A stretch of 32,469 bases of DNA. Source: Candidatus Avelusimicrobium pullicaecorum (lineage in GTDB: Bacteria; Elusimicrobiota; Elusimicrobia; Elusimicrobiales; Elusimicrobiaceae). The stretch is taken from positions 1 to 32,469 of the forward strand of contig CALUQD010000012.1 of NCBI GenBank assembly GCA_944322825.1, given 5' to 3'. Shown here one piece after another: positions 8,344 to 16,411 of the stretch. Position numbers and translations under genes: made by a program. The notes under the pieces were generated by a model. That model did no database searches. It saw only the letters and a list, made by a program, of their open reading frames with translations, and had not been told where the DNA came from. Position 1 is the first letter of the stretch. The number at the start of each line of letters is the position of its first letter.

Positions 8344-9291
8344 ATGCCTATTTGGATTTTTCGTATTTCTACGTTGGTGGCGTTTCCTTTCCTTACCTAC
8401 AATTTCATCGACAAAGAATGGAGCAGTTTGCTGGCGGGCCTGTTGTGCGGCGCGCTGGTTGTAGGCGGGGAAGTGCTGTTCAAACGCCTCCGGCTGATTA
8501 AAATTATGATTGGCTGCTCCGGCTTTTTGCTGGGGTATATGCTGTATGTGTTTTTCGACTATGGAATGATGAATTTCGCCACGGCCGATGTAATGAACTT
8601 TTGGAACGCGTACGGTTTTAAAATCGAAGTCGGCCTGATTGTGTTTGGCGTGCTGGCGTGCTTGATTAAATCGCGCGATTTGGAAGGGCTTTCCTACAAA
8701 GGGCACCACTTAAAAGTGGCCGATGTGACGGCCTTGATGGACGGGCGCATTGTGGATTTGTGCGAAATCAATTTCCTTTCCGGCATTATCGTGCTGCCGG
8801 TGTTTGTGCTGGACGAACTGAATAAAATGGCTTCCTCCAAGGACCCGCTGGAACGCGCCAAAGGCCGCCGCGGGCTGGATGTGGCTTCCCGCTTGCAGGA
8901 ACTGAGCGAAATCGCTGTGCGCGTAACTTCCAAAACGCCGAAAGCGGAAACGATGGAAGAACGCGTGGTGAAATTGGCCGAAAGTTTGGACGCCGAAGTC
9001 GTCACGTTGGATTTTAATATCAACAAAATTGCGGCGCTGCATAATGTAATTGCTCTCAACATCGCCGACTTGGCCACCGCTTTAAAACCGGTGGTGCTGC
9101 CGGGGGAAAGTATGTCCTTGTTTATTATGAAAGACGGCAAAGAAAAAGAACAAGGCATTGGCTACTTGGACGACGGCACGATGGTGGTGGTGGAAGAAGG
9201 CCGCAAGTATATTGGCAAACGGACGGAAGTGTCGGTCTATTCTATTTTGCAGACGTCGTCCGGCAGAATGATTTTTGCGAAAGTTAAATAA
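8344..9291 (+). CDS. Membrane-anchored PIN and TRAM domain protein (YacL-like)
   Basis: 315 aa. Four predicted TM segments fill residues 1-115. A PIN domain follows (VTALMDGRIVDL, with acidic residues in VFVLDELNKM, DPLERAKGRRGLD and VVTLDFNIN), then a C-terminal TRAM-like beta domain (PVVLPGESMSLFIMKDGKE, GYLDDGTMVVVEEGR). This is the architecture of B. subtilis YacL, also found next to radA and ispD. PIN domains are usually metal-dependent RNases; the substrate of this family is not known to me. The start follows ggagg at 8335. ispDF begins 4 nt after the stop, so they are co-transcribed. Confidence 0.9.
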   Translation: MPIWIFRISTLVAFPFLTYNFIDKEWSSLLAGLLCGALVVGGEVLFKRLRLIKIMIGCSGFLLGYMLYVFFDYGMMNFATADVMNFWNAYGFKIEVGLIVFGVLACLIKSRDLEGLSYKGHHLKVADVTALMDGRIVDLCEINFLSGIIVLPVFVLDELNKMASSKDPLERAKGRRGLDVASRLQELSEIAVRVTSKTPKAETMEERVVKLAESLDAEVVTLDFNINKIAALHNVIALNIADLATALKPVVLPGESMSLFIMKDGKEKEQGIGYLDDGTMVVVEEGRKYIGKRTEVSVYSILQTSSGRMIFAKVK

Positions 9292-9295
9292 GCGT

Positions 9296-10450
9296 ATGGC
9301 AAACAAGACGGGTTTTTCGTCAGTGGTGATTGTAGCGGGAGGAAGCGGCAAACGAATGGGCCGCCCCAAACAGATGTTGCCGCTGGGCGGGAAACCCGTC
9401 TTGGCGCATACGGTGCAGGCTTTTAAAAATACGGCCGGCGTGCAGGAAATTGTGGTGGTTACACCGCCCGAAAACCGCCCGGCGCTCGACCACTATTTCC
9501 AAGGGTTGATTTATGCCGACCCTGGAAGTACGCGGTTGGAATCGGTAAAAAACGGATTTTCAAAAGTATCGCCGCAGGCCCAAACCGTGGCCGTGCACGA
9601 CGGCGCCCGCCCGTTGGTGAATCCCGCCGCCATAGCGGTTTGCCTGCAGACGGCCGCCCAAGAAGGGGCCGCCGTGCTGGCGGTGCCCGTGAAAGATACG
9701 GTGAAAGTCTGCCAAAACGGTGTGGTGCAAAAAACGCTGGACCGTTCCGCTTTGTGGGCGGCGCAGACGCCGCAGTGCTACCAGCGGGAAATTTTGGCGG
9801 AAGCATTGGAAAAATTCGGTACGGAAAAAGACGCCACGGACGAATCCCAATTGGTGGAAAAATTGGGCGTTAAGGTGCGGGTGGTTCCGTCCGATTACAA
9901 AAATAACAAAATCACCACCCCGGAAGATTTGGTGTTTGCGGAGGCTCTCTTGGACGAAAAAGTAATTTACCGTACCGGTTTCGGGTTCGATTTGCACCGC
10001 TTGGAAGCGGGACGCAAGTTGTTTATTGGCGGGGCGGAAATTCCGCATACGAAAGGATTTTTGGGCCATAGCGACGGGGACCTCGTCCTCCACGCGCTGT
10101 GCGATGCTGTGTTGGGCGCTTTGTGTGCGGGCGAAATTGGCGTTTTGTTCCCACCGACGGATGAATCCATTAAGGGTATTTCCAGCGTGACGATTGCCAA
10201 AAAAGTGTTGGAAATCGTCCGTTCCCACCACGCGGAAATTGAACATATGGACGCCACCATCATCACCGAAGAACCCAAAATGAAACCGCATTACGAAACC
10301 GTTCGCAAGTCGCTTTCGGCGGTGTTTGAAATCCCGTTGGAGCGCATCAGTTTTAAATCAAAAAGTCACGAGCACGTAGGCGAAATCGGCCGCGGGGAAG
10401 CGGCTATGTGCCAGGCAGTGGCTACATTAAAAATAAGGAGCAGTCTATGA
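9296..10450 (+). CDS. ispDF: Bifunctional IspD/IspF isoprenoid enzyme
   Basis: Fusion of 2-C-methyl-D-erythritol 4-phosphate cytidylyltransferase (about 1-225) and 2-C-methyl-D-erythritol 2,4-cyclodiphosphate synthase (about 228-384), steps three and five of the MEP pathway. IspD shows the nucleotide-binding VAGGSGKRMGRPKQ motif and VHDGARPLV. IspF shows D232-x-H234 in GFGFDLHRL and H266 as metal ligands, plus H258 in GHSDGD. An upstream in-frame TTG at 9275 would overlap the preceding gene, so ATG 9296 is used. The stop overlaps the next gene as ATGA. Fused IspDF occurs in several phyla and can support IspD-IspE-IspF assembly. Confidence 0.96.
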   Translation: MANKTGFSSVVIVAGGSGKRMGRPKQMLPLGGKPVLAHTVQAFKNTAGVQEIVVVTPPENRPALDHYFQGLIYADPGSTRLESVKNGFSKVSPQAQTVAVHDGARPLVNPAAIAVCLQTAAQEGAAVLAVPVKDTVKVCQNGVVQKTLDRSALWAAQTPQCYQREILAEALEKFGTEKDATDESQLVEKLGVKVRVVPSDYKNNKITTPEDLVFAEALLDEKVIYRTGFGFDLHRLEAGRKLFIGGAEIPHTKGFLGHSDGDLVLHALCDAVLGALCAGEIGVLFPPTDESIKGISSVTIAKKVLEIVRSHHAEIEHMDATIITEEPKMKPHYETVRKSLSAVFEIPLERISFKSKSHEHVGEIGRGEAAMCQAVATLKIRSSL

Positions 10451-11007
10451 AGATTCGTGTAATGACCATTTTATTATTGGCGGGCTTAGTGTGTGCGTGC
10501 AGCAGTACGGATTACCGCTCGCGCAAAAAAGTAACCCAGGGCATTGATTATTCCCGCTACCCCGGCAACGAAATTTATTACGAATTTACGTCTGATATTC
10601 CGACGGAACCTTCTGTCTTGGGGGAAGCCTACCCGGCCGAAGAACCCTTGAGCGAAGATGAAGATTTTACTTCCGAAAACATCGCCAGCACGTATGGCAA
10701 CTACGGCGATGTGGTGGTGAATGTGGCCGCGCATAAATTTAAATTGGGTTCGGCCGCCACGCGCCGGGAAATGACGGTTTTCCAAAAATCGTTGGATAAA
10801 GCCTACGCCGTAGCGCTGCGCAAATATCAGCCGGTGGGGTTTACCTATGCGATGAGCAGCGTCGGCGCGGTGAATCCGCTTTCGGATATCGAAGTGCGCT
10901 GTATGCTCAGCGAACAATCCGCCAACAATGTAGGCCAATCCACCTGCAAATTATTTTTTGATACTATTTCTTCCTCCTATGTGGAACTGATGCAAGGGGC
11001 CAACTGA
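10447..11007 (+). CDS. Small predicted lipoprotein in the ispDF-cysS operon
   Basis: 186 aa, family not recognised. The N-terminus is a lipoprotein signal peptide: charged MKIR, a hydrophobic stretch, and a lipobox VCAC giving lipidated Cys18 followed by Ser-Ser, which does not suggest inner-membrane retention. The mature part has an acidic stretch (EEPLSEDEDF) and a C-terminal half with two Cys residues that could pair (RCMLSEQ and STCKLFF). Start chosen at ATG 10447 after aaggag; the frame extends upstream inside ispDF. It overlaps ispDF by 4 nt and cysS by 1 nt, so it is firmly within the operon although no link to isoprenoids or tRNA charging is evident. Confidence 0.8.
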   Translation: MKIRVMTILLLAGLVCACSSTDYRSRKKVTQGIDYSRYPGNEIYYEFTSDIPTEPSVLGEAYPAEEPLSEDEDFTSENIASTYGNYGDVVVNVAAHKFKLGSAATRREMTVFQKSLDKAYAVALRKYQPVGFTYAMSSVGAVNPLSDIEVRCMLSEQSANNVGQSTCKLFFDTISSSYVELMQGAN

Positions 11008-12407
11008 TGATGTACTTGTATAATACCGCTACCCGCCGCAAAGACGAGTTTAAACCGTTGAATGAACAGCAAGTTACGATGTATTGCTGCGGGCCGACCG
11101 TGTATAATTTTGCGCATATCGGCAATTTACGGACGTATATTTTTGAGGATTTGCTCTCCCGCACCATCCGCCTGCATTATCCGCTCAAACACGTAATGAA
11201 CGTGACGGATGTGGGGCACTTGGTTTCCGACGCGGACGACGGCGAGGACAAAATGGAAGTAGCCACCGCGCGCGAAGGCAAAAGCGCGTGGGACATCGCC
11301 AAATTTTACGAAGCCAAATTCTGGCAGGATTACGACGCTTTGCACTGCACCCGCCCGACGGTCATCAGCCGCGCGACGGAGCATATCAAAGAGATGATTG
11401 CGCTCGTTAAAACGCTGGAAGAAAAAGGCTACACCTACCGCACGTCTGACGGTATTTATTACGATACGTCCAAGTTCGGCCGTTACGACGCCCTCGTCGG
11501 CCACGCGCGCATCAGCGGTTTGCAGGGCGGCGCGCGGGTGGAAATGAGCGACGAAAAACGCAACCCGACCGATTTTGCCCTGTGGAAATTTTCCCCCAAA
11601 GACAAAAAACGCCAAATGGAGTGGGACAGCCCCTGGGGCGTTGGGTTCCCGGGCTGGCACATCGAATGTTCCGCGATGGCGATGAAGTACTTGGGCCACA
11701 CGCTGGACATCCACTGCGGCGGCATTGACCACGTAACCATCCACCACACCAACGAAATCGCCCAGAGCGAAGCCGCCACCGGCGAGAAATACGTAAATTA
11801 TTGGGTGCACGGCGAATTTCTGATTTTGCGCTCGGGCAAAATGTCCAAATCCGGCGGCACGTTCGTAACGCTGGACGTGCTGAAAGAAAAAGGATACGAG
11901 CCGCTGGCGTACCGCTACCTCTGCCTGGGGGCGCATTACCGCACTCAGTTGGAATTTTCCTACGAAAGTATGGACAGCGCCGCCAAGAGCTTAAAGAATC
12001 TCCGCTCCCTTTGCGTGCAGGCTAAGACGGCCGCCCAAGGCAACGCGCAGGAAACGGAAAATTCCCGCGCGTGGAAACAAAAATTCACCGCCGCGATGGA
12101 GGACGATTTAAACGCTCCCAAAGCGCTGGCCCTTACGTGGGAAGCCGTACGCAGTGCGGAGCTTACGCCGGCGGAAAAGTTGGATTTTCTGCAATTTGCC
12201 GATACGATTTTGTCGCTTGATTTGTTTGCACAACCCGCGGCCGCGTCCGAACAGCTGCCCGCCGAAGTGACGGCCTTGCTCGAAGAACGCGCCCGCGCCC
12301 GCGCCGCCAAGGATTGGAAAAAATCCGACGAATTGCGCGACGCCATCGCCCAAGCGGGGTATATTGTAAAGGATACGCCGAAAGGGCAGCAAACGGAGAA
12401 AAAATAA
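11007..12407 (+). CDS. cysS: Cysteinyl-tRNA synthetase
   Basis: Class I synthetase that charges tRNA-Cys, 466 aa, normal length. The zinc-site region starts at CGPTVYN (C28). HIGN at 37-40 is the HIGH motif, GWHIECSAMA carries further zinc ligands, and KMSKS is at 278-282. The DALR-type and C-terminal regions are complete. Two ATGs in tandem (11007 and 11010) are possible starts. The first overlaps the lipoprotein stop by one base; aagggg lies about 8 nt upstream. The adenosine deaminase gene starts 1 nt after its stop. No T-box leader is seen. Confidence 0.97.
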   Translation: MMYLYNTATRRKDEFKPLNEQQVTMYCCGPTVYNFAHIGNLRTYIFEDLLSRTIRLHYPLKHVMNVTDVGHLVSDADDGEDKMEVATAREGKSAWDIAKFYEAKFWQDYDALHCTRPTVISRATEHIKEMIALVKTLEEKGYTYRTSDGIYYDTSKFGRYDALVGHARISGLQGGARVEMSDEKRNPTDFALWKFSPKDKKRQMEWDSPWGVGFPGWHIECSAMAMKYLGHTLDIHCGGIDHVTIHHTNEIAQSEAATGEKYVNYWVHGEFLILRSGKMSKSGGTFVTLDVLKEKGYEPLAYRYLCLGAHYRTQLEFSYESMDSAAKSLKNLRSLCVQAKTAAQGNAQETENSRAWKQKFTAAMEDDLNAPKALALTWEAVRSAELTPAEKLDFLQFADTILSLDLFAQPAAASEQLPAEVTALLEERARARAAKDWKKSDELRDAIAQAGYIVKDTPKGQQTEKK

Positions 12408-12408
12408 A

Positions 12409-13632
12409 ATGAAACGAGTGCCTGCCGAATTTTTAAAACGCATTCCCAAAGCGGATTTGCACGTTCATTTGGACGGCTCTTTGCGCTTGTCTACCTTGAT
12501 TGAGCTGGCCAAAAAAGAGGGCGTAGAATTGCCCGATTATACCGAAAAAGGCCTGCGTCAAAAAGTGTTTAAGGACAAATACGCCTCGTTAGTGGAATAC
12601 TTAAAAGGGTTTTCCTACACGGGGGCTGTAATGCAAAACGCCGAAAACATTGAACGGATTGCGTATGAATTGGGGCAGGACGCTATCGCCGAAGGCGTGC
12701 GCTATTTGGAAGTACGCTTTGCGCCGCAGCTGCACGCAAACGATAAACTTACCGCGCAAGAGGCCGTGCGCGCCGTGGTGCGCGGGTTGCAGCGCGCTCA
12801 GAAAGAACATCATTCTTCAGCGGCTGTTAAAAAAGGCGATGAATTGGAGTTTTATTTTGGCGTGATTGCGTGTGCGATGCGCAATTTCAACCAATTTATG
12901 TCGCCGTATTATGCGGGGCTGATGAAGGCGTTGTCGCAGTCGAGCAAGAGCGAAATTTTTGGGATTGCTTCCTTGGAATTGGCCAAAATGGTGGTGAAGC
13001 TGGCTAAAGAAGAAAAACTGCCGGTGGTGGGTTTTGACCTGGCCGGCGAAGAAGCCGGATACCCGGCCGCCGACCATTTGGACGCTTACCGCTATGTGCA
13101 TAAACATTTCATCCGCAAGACCGTTCACTCCGGCGAAGCGTATGGGCCGGAATCTATTTTCCAAGCCATTACCGATTGTTACGCCAACCGCCTGGGCCAC
13201 GGCACGCATTTGTTTGCCGCGGATATGATTAAGGACAAAAAAGTAAAAAATAAAGAAGAATACGTCAATTCCTTGGCGGATTATATTGCCAGCGAACGCA
13301 TTGGCATTGAAGTTTGCTTAACGAGCAATTTGCAAACGCTGCCGCAGATTAAATCCGTTAAAGACCACCCGATTAAAGAAATGATTAAACGCGGCCTGCC
13401 CGTCAGCATTAACACGGATAACCGCTTGGTTTCCAACACGACCGTTACCAAAGAAATGGAACTGCTGGTGCGCAATGTACCCTTGGCGCCGAAAGAATTA
13501 AAAAACATTGTAATTGCCGGCTTTAAGAGCGGGTTCTTCCCGGGCAGTTATGTGGAAAAGCGCCGCTTTGTGCGTAAAGTAATAGACCGCTACAATGCAC
13601 TGGCCAAGGAATACGGCGTGCCGTTGTATTAA
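12409..13632 (+). CDS. add: Adenosine deaminase family protein
   Basis: Zinc-dependent purine deaminase of the metal-dependent hydrolase superfamily, 407 aa. Metal and catalytic residues are visible: H18 and H20 in DLHVHLDGS, H240 and E243 in HSGEAYG, H264 in LGHGTH, and D337 in SINTDN. The residue after D337 is Asn (N338) where mammalian ADA has a second Asp. I recall the same TDN form in other bacterial members, so it need not be inactive. It could act on adenosine (purine salvage) or on aminodeoxyfutalosine; sequence alone does not decide. The start has ggag about 10 nt upstream. It is the last gene of the block, ended by the terminator at 13655-13684. Confidence 0.88.
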   Translation: MKRVPAEFLKRIPKADLHVHLDGSLRLSTLIELAKKEGVELPDYTEKGLRQKVFKDKYASLVEYLKGFSYTGAVMQNAENIERIAYELGQDAIAEGVRYLEVRFAPQLHANDKLTAQEAVRAVVRGLQRAQKEHHSSAAVKKGDELEFYFGVIACAMRNFNQFMSPYYAGLMKALSQSSKSEIFGIASLELAKMVVKLAKEEKLPVVGFDLAGEEAGYPAADHLDAYRYVHKHFIRKTVHSGEAYGPESIFQAITDCYANRLGHGTHLFAADMIKDKKVKNKEEYVNSLADYIASERIGIEVCLTSNLQTLPQIKSVKDHPIKEMIKRGLPVSINTDNRLVSNTTVTKEMELLVRNVPLAPKELKNIVIAGFKSGFFPGSYVEKRRFVRKVIDRYNALAKEYGVPLY

Positions 13633-13654
13633 CGGATAAATCTTTTAACAACGC

Positions 13655-13684
13655 AAAGCCCCGGTTTTTGCCGGGGCTTTTTTA
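13655..13684 (+). terminator. Terminator of the dnaB-add block
   Basis: Stem aaagccccgg/ccggggcttt with a short tttttg loop, followed by seven or more T counting the end of the arm. It lies between convergent add and the ClC gene. In the minus direction the T-run is short, so it works mainly for the plus strand. Confidence 0.9.
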
Positions 13685-13698
13685 ATTGAATGAGGTGT

Positions 13699-15072
13699 TT
13701 ATTTATCTTCTTCAAATCCTTTGGGGTTGGGAATTAAGTGCTTGGTCATTTTTTTGAAGGCTTGTTTGAACATCGTTTTCCGATAGGGGATTTTGGTTGG
13801 GCGGAGGGGTAAGTCTGACGCTGTCGGAGCGGAAGGGGCTGTTTCGCCGGCTTTGCCGCCTTCAAGCGAAATGCGCTGGCTGGGGTAGATGCTTTGTTGC
13901 CCCGTCACCAAAAAGCTAATGACGCACGCCACGGCCGCATAAGGGGCGATTTCCGGCCCGAATAATTCGATGGCCATAATGCTGGCGGCCAGGGGCGTGT
14001 TGGCGGTGCCGGCCAGGACGGCTACTAATCCCAGGGCGGCCAAAGTGGCGCTGTCCACCCGCAAAAAATCGGCCAGCATTGCGCCCGCCTGCGCGCCGAC
14101 AAAGAAAATCGGCGTAACAATGCCGCCAATGCCGCCGGCCGCAAACGTGACGGAAGTTGTAATCATCTTATACAGAAAACCAAACGGGGAATCCGGCGGG
14201 TTGCCGCTGAGTACGTTTTCGATGCCCGGCATCCCCAGCCCTAAATACAGCGGCGAAATAAAGTATCCCACCGCCACCAAAAACAGCCCGCCGATAACGC
14301 ACGCCCAAAACGGGCGCGTTTTAAGCGCCAGGTAGCGAAAGAGGACGCGGATAAATTTGCTGATTTCAATAAACAGCACCGATACCAACCCAAAGAACAT
14401 CCCGGCGACAATCATTTTTAAGAAGAACTGTTCCGAAAATACCGGCACAAAATGGAGCGGATGATAAATATAATCTACGCCTAAGAAAGAAGTTACCTGG
14501 AAAGCGGTTATTCCAGCCACTAAAGCGGGGAACATTACTTCATAAAAGATATGCCCGGCCCACAGCACTTCCAGCCCGAATAATGCCCCCGATATCGGCA
14601 CGCCAAATACGCCGGCAAAACCGGCGCTTACGCCGCAAATCATCATTTTGCGCTGGTCTTGCGGGTTCATCCGCATCAGGCGCGCCAGGATGGAGGATAT
14701 CCCGGCCCCAACGTCGGCACAGGGGGCTTCTTTTCCGGCGGAACCACCGGTTGCCATGGTGACAATAGATAAGACAAAACCTTTAAAAATTGAGATAAAC
14801 GAAATCGGCCGATAGGAATTAATTTTGTTGATGACAGCATCGGTGGAGTAATCGATATCGCGTTTGGCCACTTTGCGCCCCAGCACGGCTACGCCGTAAA
14901 GCACAAACGGCAGGCCAATATAAAAAAGCGGTATATCCTGGCGGAAGGTAATGGCTGCATCCAGCGCTTTTAAAAAGAGCGCATCCAATACCCCCACAAC
15001 CAAGCCAATAACAGTGGCCCAAAAAAACCATTTGATAATGCTGATTACGCTGTTTTTATGTTCATCAAACAT
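13699..15072 (-). CDS. ClC-family chloride channel or transporter
   Basis: Inner-membrane anion channel or Cl-/H+ exchanger, 457 aa, with roughly ten hydrophobic helices. The gating-glutamate motif is GGSAGKEAP, and the anion-site GxFxP-like motif appears as GGIVTPIFFVGAQAG. The region where E. coli ClC has GSGIPE reads YSTDAV, so it belongs to a divergent ClC subgroup. A cytosolic tail of about 60 residues, rich in Pro, Ala and basic residues, replaces CBS domains. The ATG at 15072 has no Shine-Dalgarno sequence but has TAGTAT 9 nt upstream. Monocistronic; whether it is a channel or an exchanger is unknown. Confidence 0.9.
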   Translation of the reverse strand: MFDEHKNSVISIIKWFFWATVIGLVVGVLDALFLKALDAAITFRQDIPLFYIGLPFVLYGVAVLGRKVAKRDIDYSTDAVINKINSYRPISFISIFKGFVLSIVTMATGGSAGKEAPCADVGAGISSILARLMRMNPQDQRKMMICGVSAGFAGVFGVPISGALFGLEVLWAGHIFYEVMFPALVAGITAFQVTSFLGVDYIYHPLHFVPVFSEQFFLKMIVAGMFFGLVSVLFIEISKFIRVLFRYLALKTRPFWACVIGGLFLVAVGYFISPLYLGLGMPGIENVLSGNPPDSPFGFLYKMITTSVTFAAGGIGGIVTPIFFVGAQAGAMLADFLRVDSATLAALGLVAVLAGTANTPLAASIMAIELFGPEIAPYAAVACVISFLVTGQQSIYPSQRISLEGGKAGETAPSAPTASDLPLRPTKIPYRKTMFKQAFKKMTKHLIPNPKGFEEDK

Positions 15073-15081
15073 AGTAATATC

Positions 15082-15087
15082 ATACTA
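15082..15087 (-). promoter_or_regulatory. -10 box of the ClC gene, close to the ATG
   Basis: TAGTAT on the minus strand ends 9 nt before the ATG at 15072. No ribosome site fits in between. This implies a leaderless or nearly leaderless mRNA. The -35 region is weak. Confidence 0.4.
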
Positions 15088-15142
15088 AATTGCCTGTTGG
15101 GGTACAAAAATATCTGCGGGCAAAAACGCGAAGTGGTAATTT

Positions 15143-15151
15143 TGCTATACT
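15143..15151 (+). promoter_or_regulatory. Extended -10 box of the marC-like gene
   Basis: TGC directly before TATACT (15146-15151), no clear -35. The leader of about 65 nt carries two gccggc segments (15165-15170 and 15182-15187) that can pair, then AAGGAG at 15211-15216. Confidence 0.5.
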
Positions 15152-15224
15152 ATATAGGAAAGGAGCCGGCTTTTTGACTGCGCCGGCCGGAAAAATTTAA
15201 GGTTGTTAAGAAGGAGCTGTAAGT

Positions 15225-15812
15225 ATGGATTCGTTTATTTCGTCTGTCATCACGCTGGCGTTGGTGATGGACGGCTTTGGAAATATCCCGCTGTTTATTA
15301 CTGCCCTTAAAAAGGTGGCCCCGGAGCGGCGTAAAATTGTATTGCTGCGCGAACTGGGGATTGCCCTTTTGATTATGGTCGCCTTTTTGTTTTTGGGCAA
15401 ATGGTTTCTGCGTGCATTCGGCATTCACGAGTATTCACTGAGTATTGCGGGCGGTATTATTTTGTTTATCATATCGGTTAAATTGGTTTTTGGCGGAGAA
15501 GAAGACCCCAAGAGCGACCCGAAGGAAGATGAACCTTTTGTGGTGCCGTTGGCCATTCCGCTGGTGGCGGGGCCGGCTGCTCTTTCGATGGTAATGATTA
15601 CCGCCGCCCAACAATCCAATAAATTGATGACGCTGGGTGCCGTGGTGGTGGCCTCTTTGATTAACTCGGTGATTTTGATGTCCTCCTTCCCGCTTAGCAA
15701 TTTGCTGGGGAAACGGGGGTTAATCGCCATTGAACGCTTGACCGGTATGATTTTGATTTTGATGTCCGTAGATATGGTGATGGGCGGTATATCTACGTTT
15801 ATGAGTTTATAA
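15225..15812 (+). CDS. MarC-family integral membrane protein
   Basis: 195 aa with about six TM helices and little else. The N-terminus (ITLALVMDGFGNIPLF) and the repeat-like second half (VPLAIPLVAGPAALSMVM) match the MarC/UPF0056 family, where NP-type and GP-type motifs sit in helices 1 and 4. Despite the name the family has no proven role in multiple antibiotic resistance. A charged cytoplasmic loop (GGEEDPKSDPKEDEP) splits the two halves. AAGGAG lies 8 nt before the ATG. The following pilin gene starts 38 nt later, so co-transcription is possible. Confidence 0.9.
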   Translation: MDSFISSVITLALVMDGFGNIPLFITALKKVAPERRKIVLLRELGIALLIMVAFLFLGKWFLRAFGIHEYSLSIAGGIILFIISVKLVFGGEEDPKSDPKEDEPFVVPLAIPLVAGPAALSMVMITAAQQSNKLMTLGAVVVASLINSVILMSSFPLSNLLGKRGLIAIERLTGMILILMSVDMVMGGISTFMSL

Positions 15813-15850
15813 CCAATGTATTTGTTTATAAAACAGGACAGGGAGAGCTT

Positions 15851-16411
15851 ATGAACCAAAAAGGTTTTACGTTGATAGAACTGGTGATAGTGATTATCAT
15901 TGTGGCTATTTTGGCCGGTTTTGCGGTGATGTACTACGGGCGTTTTATTGAACGAATGCGTATTGCCGAGGTGGATACCTTGGTGGGAACGTGTCTGTCC
16001 GCCCAGGAAAGAACCTTTTTGAAATTCCAACACTATACGCCGTATTGGCACCAGCTGGATGCCGCCCCCCTGCCAGTGCGTACCCCCAAAGACGGTAACG
16101 ATTATGCCAACGGCAAAGATAATACAGTGTTCTATACGCGCGGCGGCGTGTTGACGGGTATTCCTAATCCTGGCTTTGCGGTTTCATTTGAACAAGACGG
16201 AACCGATCGTTGGTTTATGGTGGCGCGCCGCGTGGGCAAAGGCGGATATTCCTATCAGCTGGTGCGTCCGTTTGATTCCACACAGACCGTCTGTGTGCCT
16301 ACCTGGTCCAACGAAAAAGATTTGGCTATTTGTATGGAGTATATGGGAGTGACGGAAACCTCGGAACTGAAGGGAAACCCGATGATTCCAAAACTTCCCG
16401 TCACATTATGA
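15851..16411 (+). CDS. Type IV pilin-like protein, coupled to an LtaS-like gene
   Basis: 186-aa prepilin. The short leader MNQKG is followed by FTLIELVIVIIIVAIL with Glu at +5, then a globular domain. Segments FYTRGG, GFAVSF, ARRVGKGGYSYQL and Cys residues near the end parallel FYTKGS, GFAVTM, ATRMG and YKYTLSRYY in the pilin at 18506, so the two are paralogues. A gggag site precedes the ATG. The stop overlaps the ATG of the LtaS-like gene (ATGA), so the two proteins are translationally coupled. Probably a minor or specialised pilin; an export pseudopilin is the alternative. Confidence 0.87.
   Translation: MNQKGFTLIELVIVIIIVAILAGFAVMYYGRFIERMRIAEVDTLVGTCLSAQERTFLKFQHYTPYWHQLDAAPLPVRTPKDGNDYANGKDNTVFYTRGGVLTGIPNPGFAVSFEQDGTDRWFMVARRVGKGGYSYQLVRPFDSTQTVCVPTWSNEKDLAICMEYMGVTETSELKGNPMIPKLPVTL

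Noticed and set aside
10900-11030. T-box leader or attenuator before cysS
   Set aside because: cysS overlaps the lipoprotein gene by one base, leaving no leader; no antiterminator sequence was seen.
13417-13422. Adenosine deaminase inactivated by Asp to Asn at the second active-site position
   Set aside because: I recall the TDN form in other bacterial members of the family, and all other metal and catalytic residues are intact.
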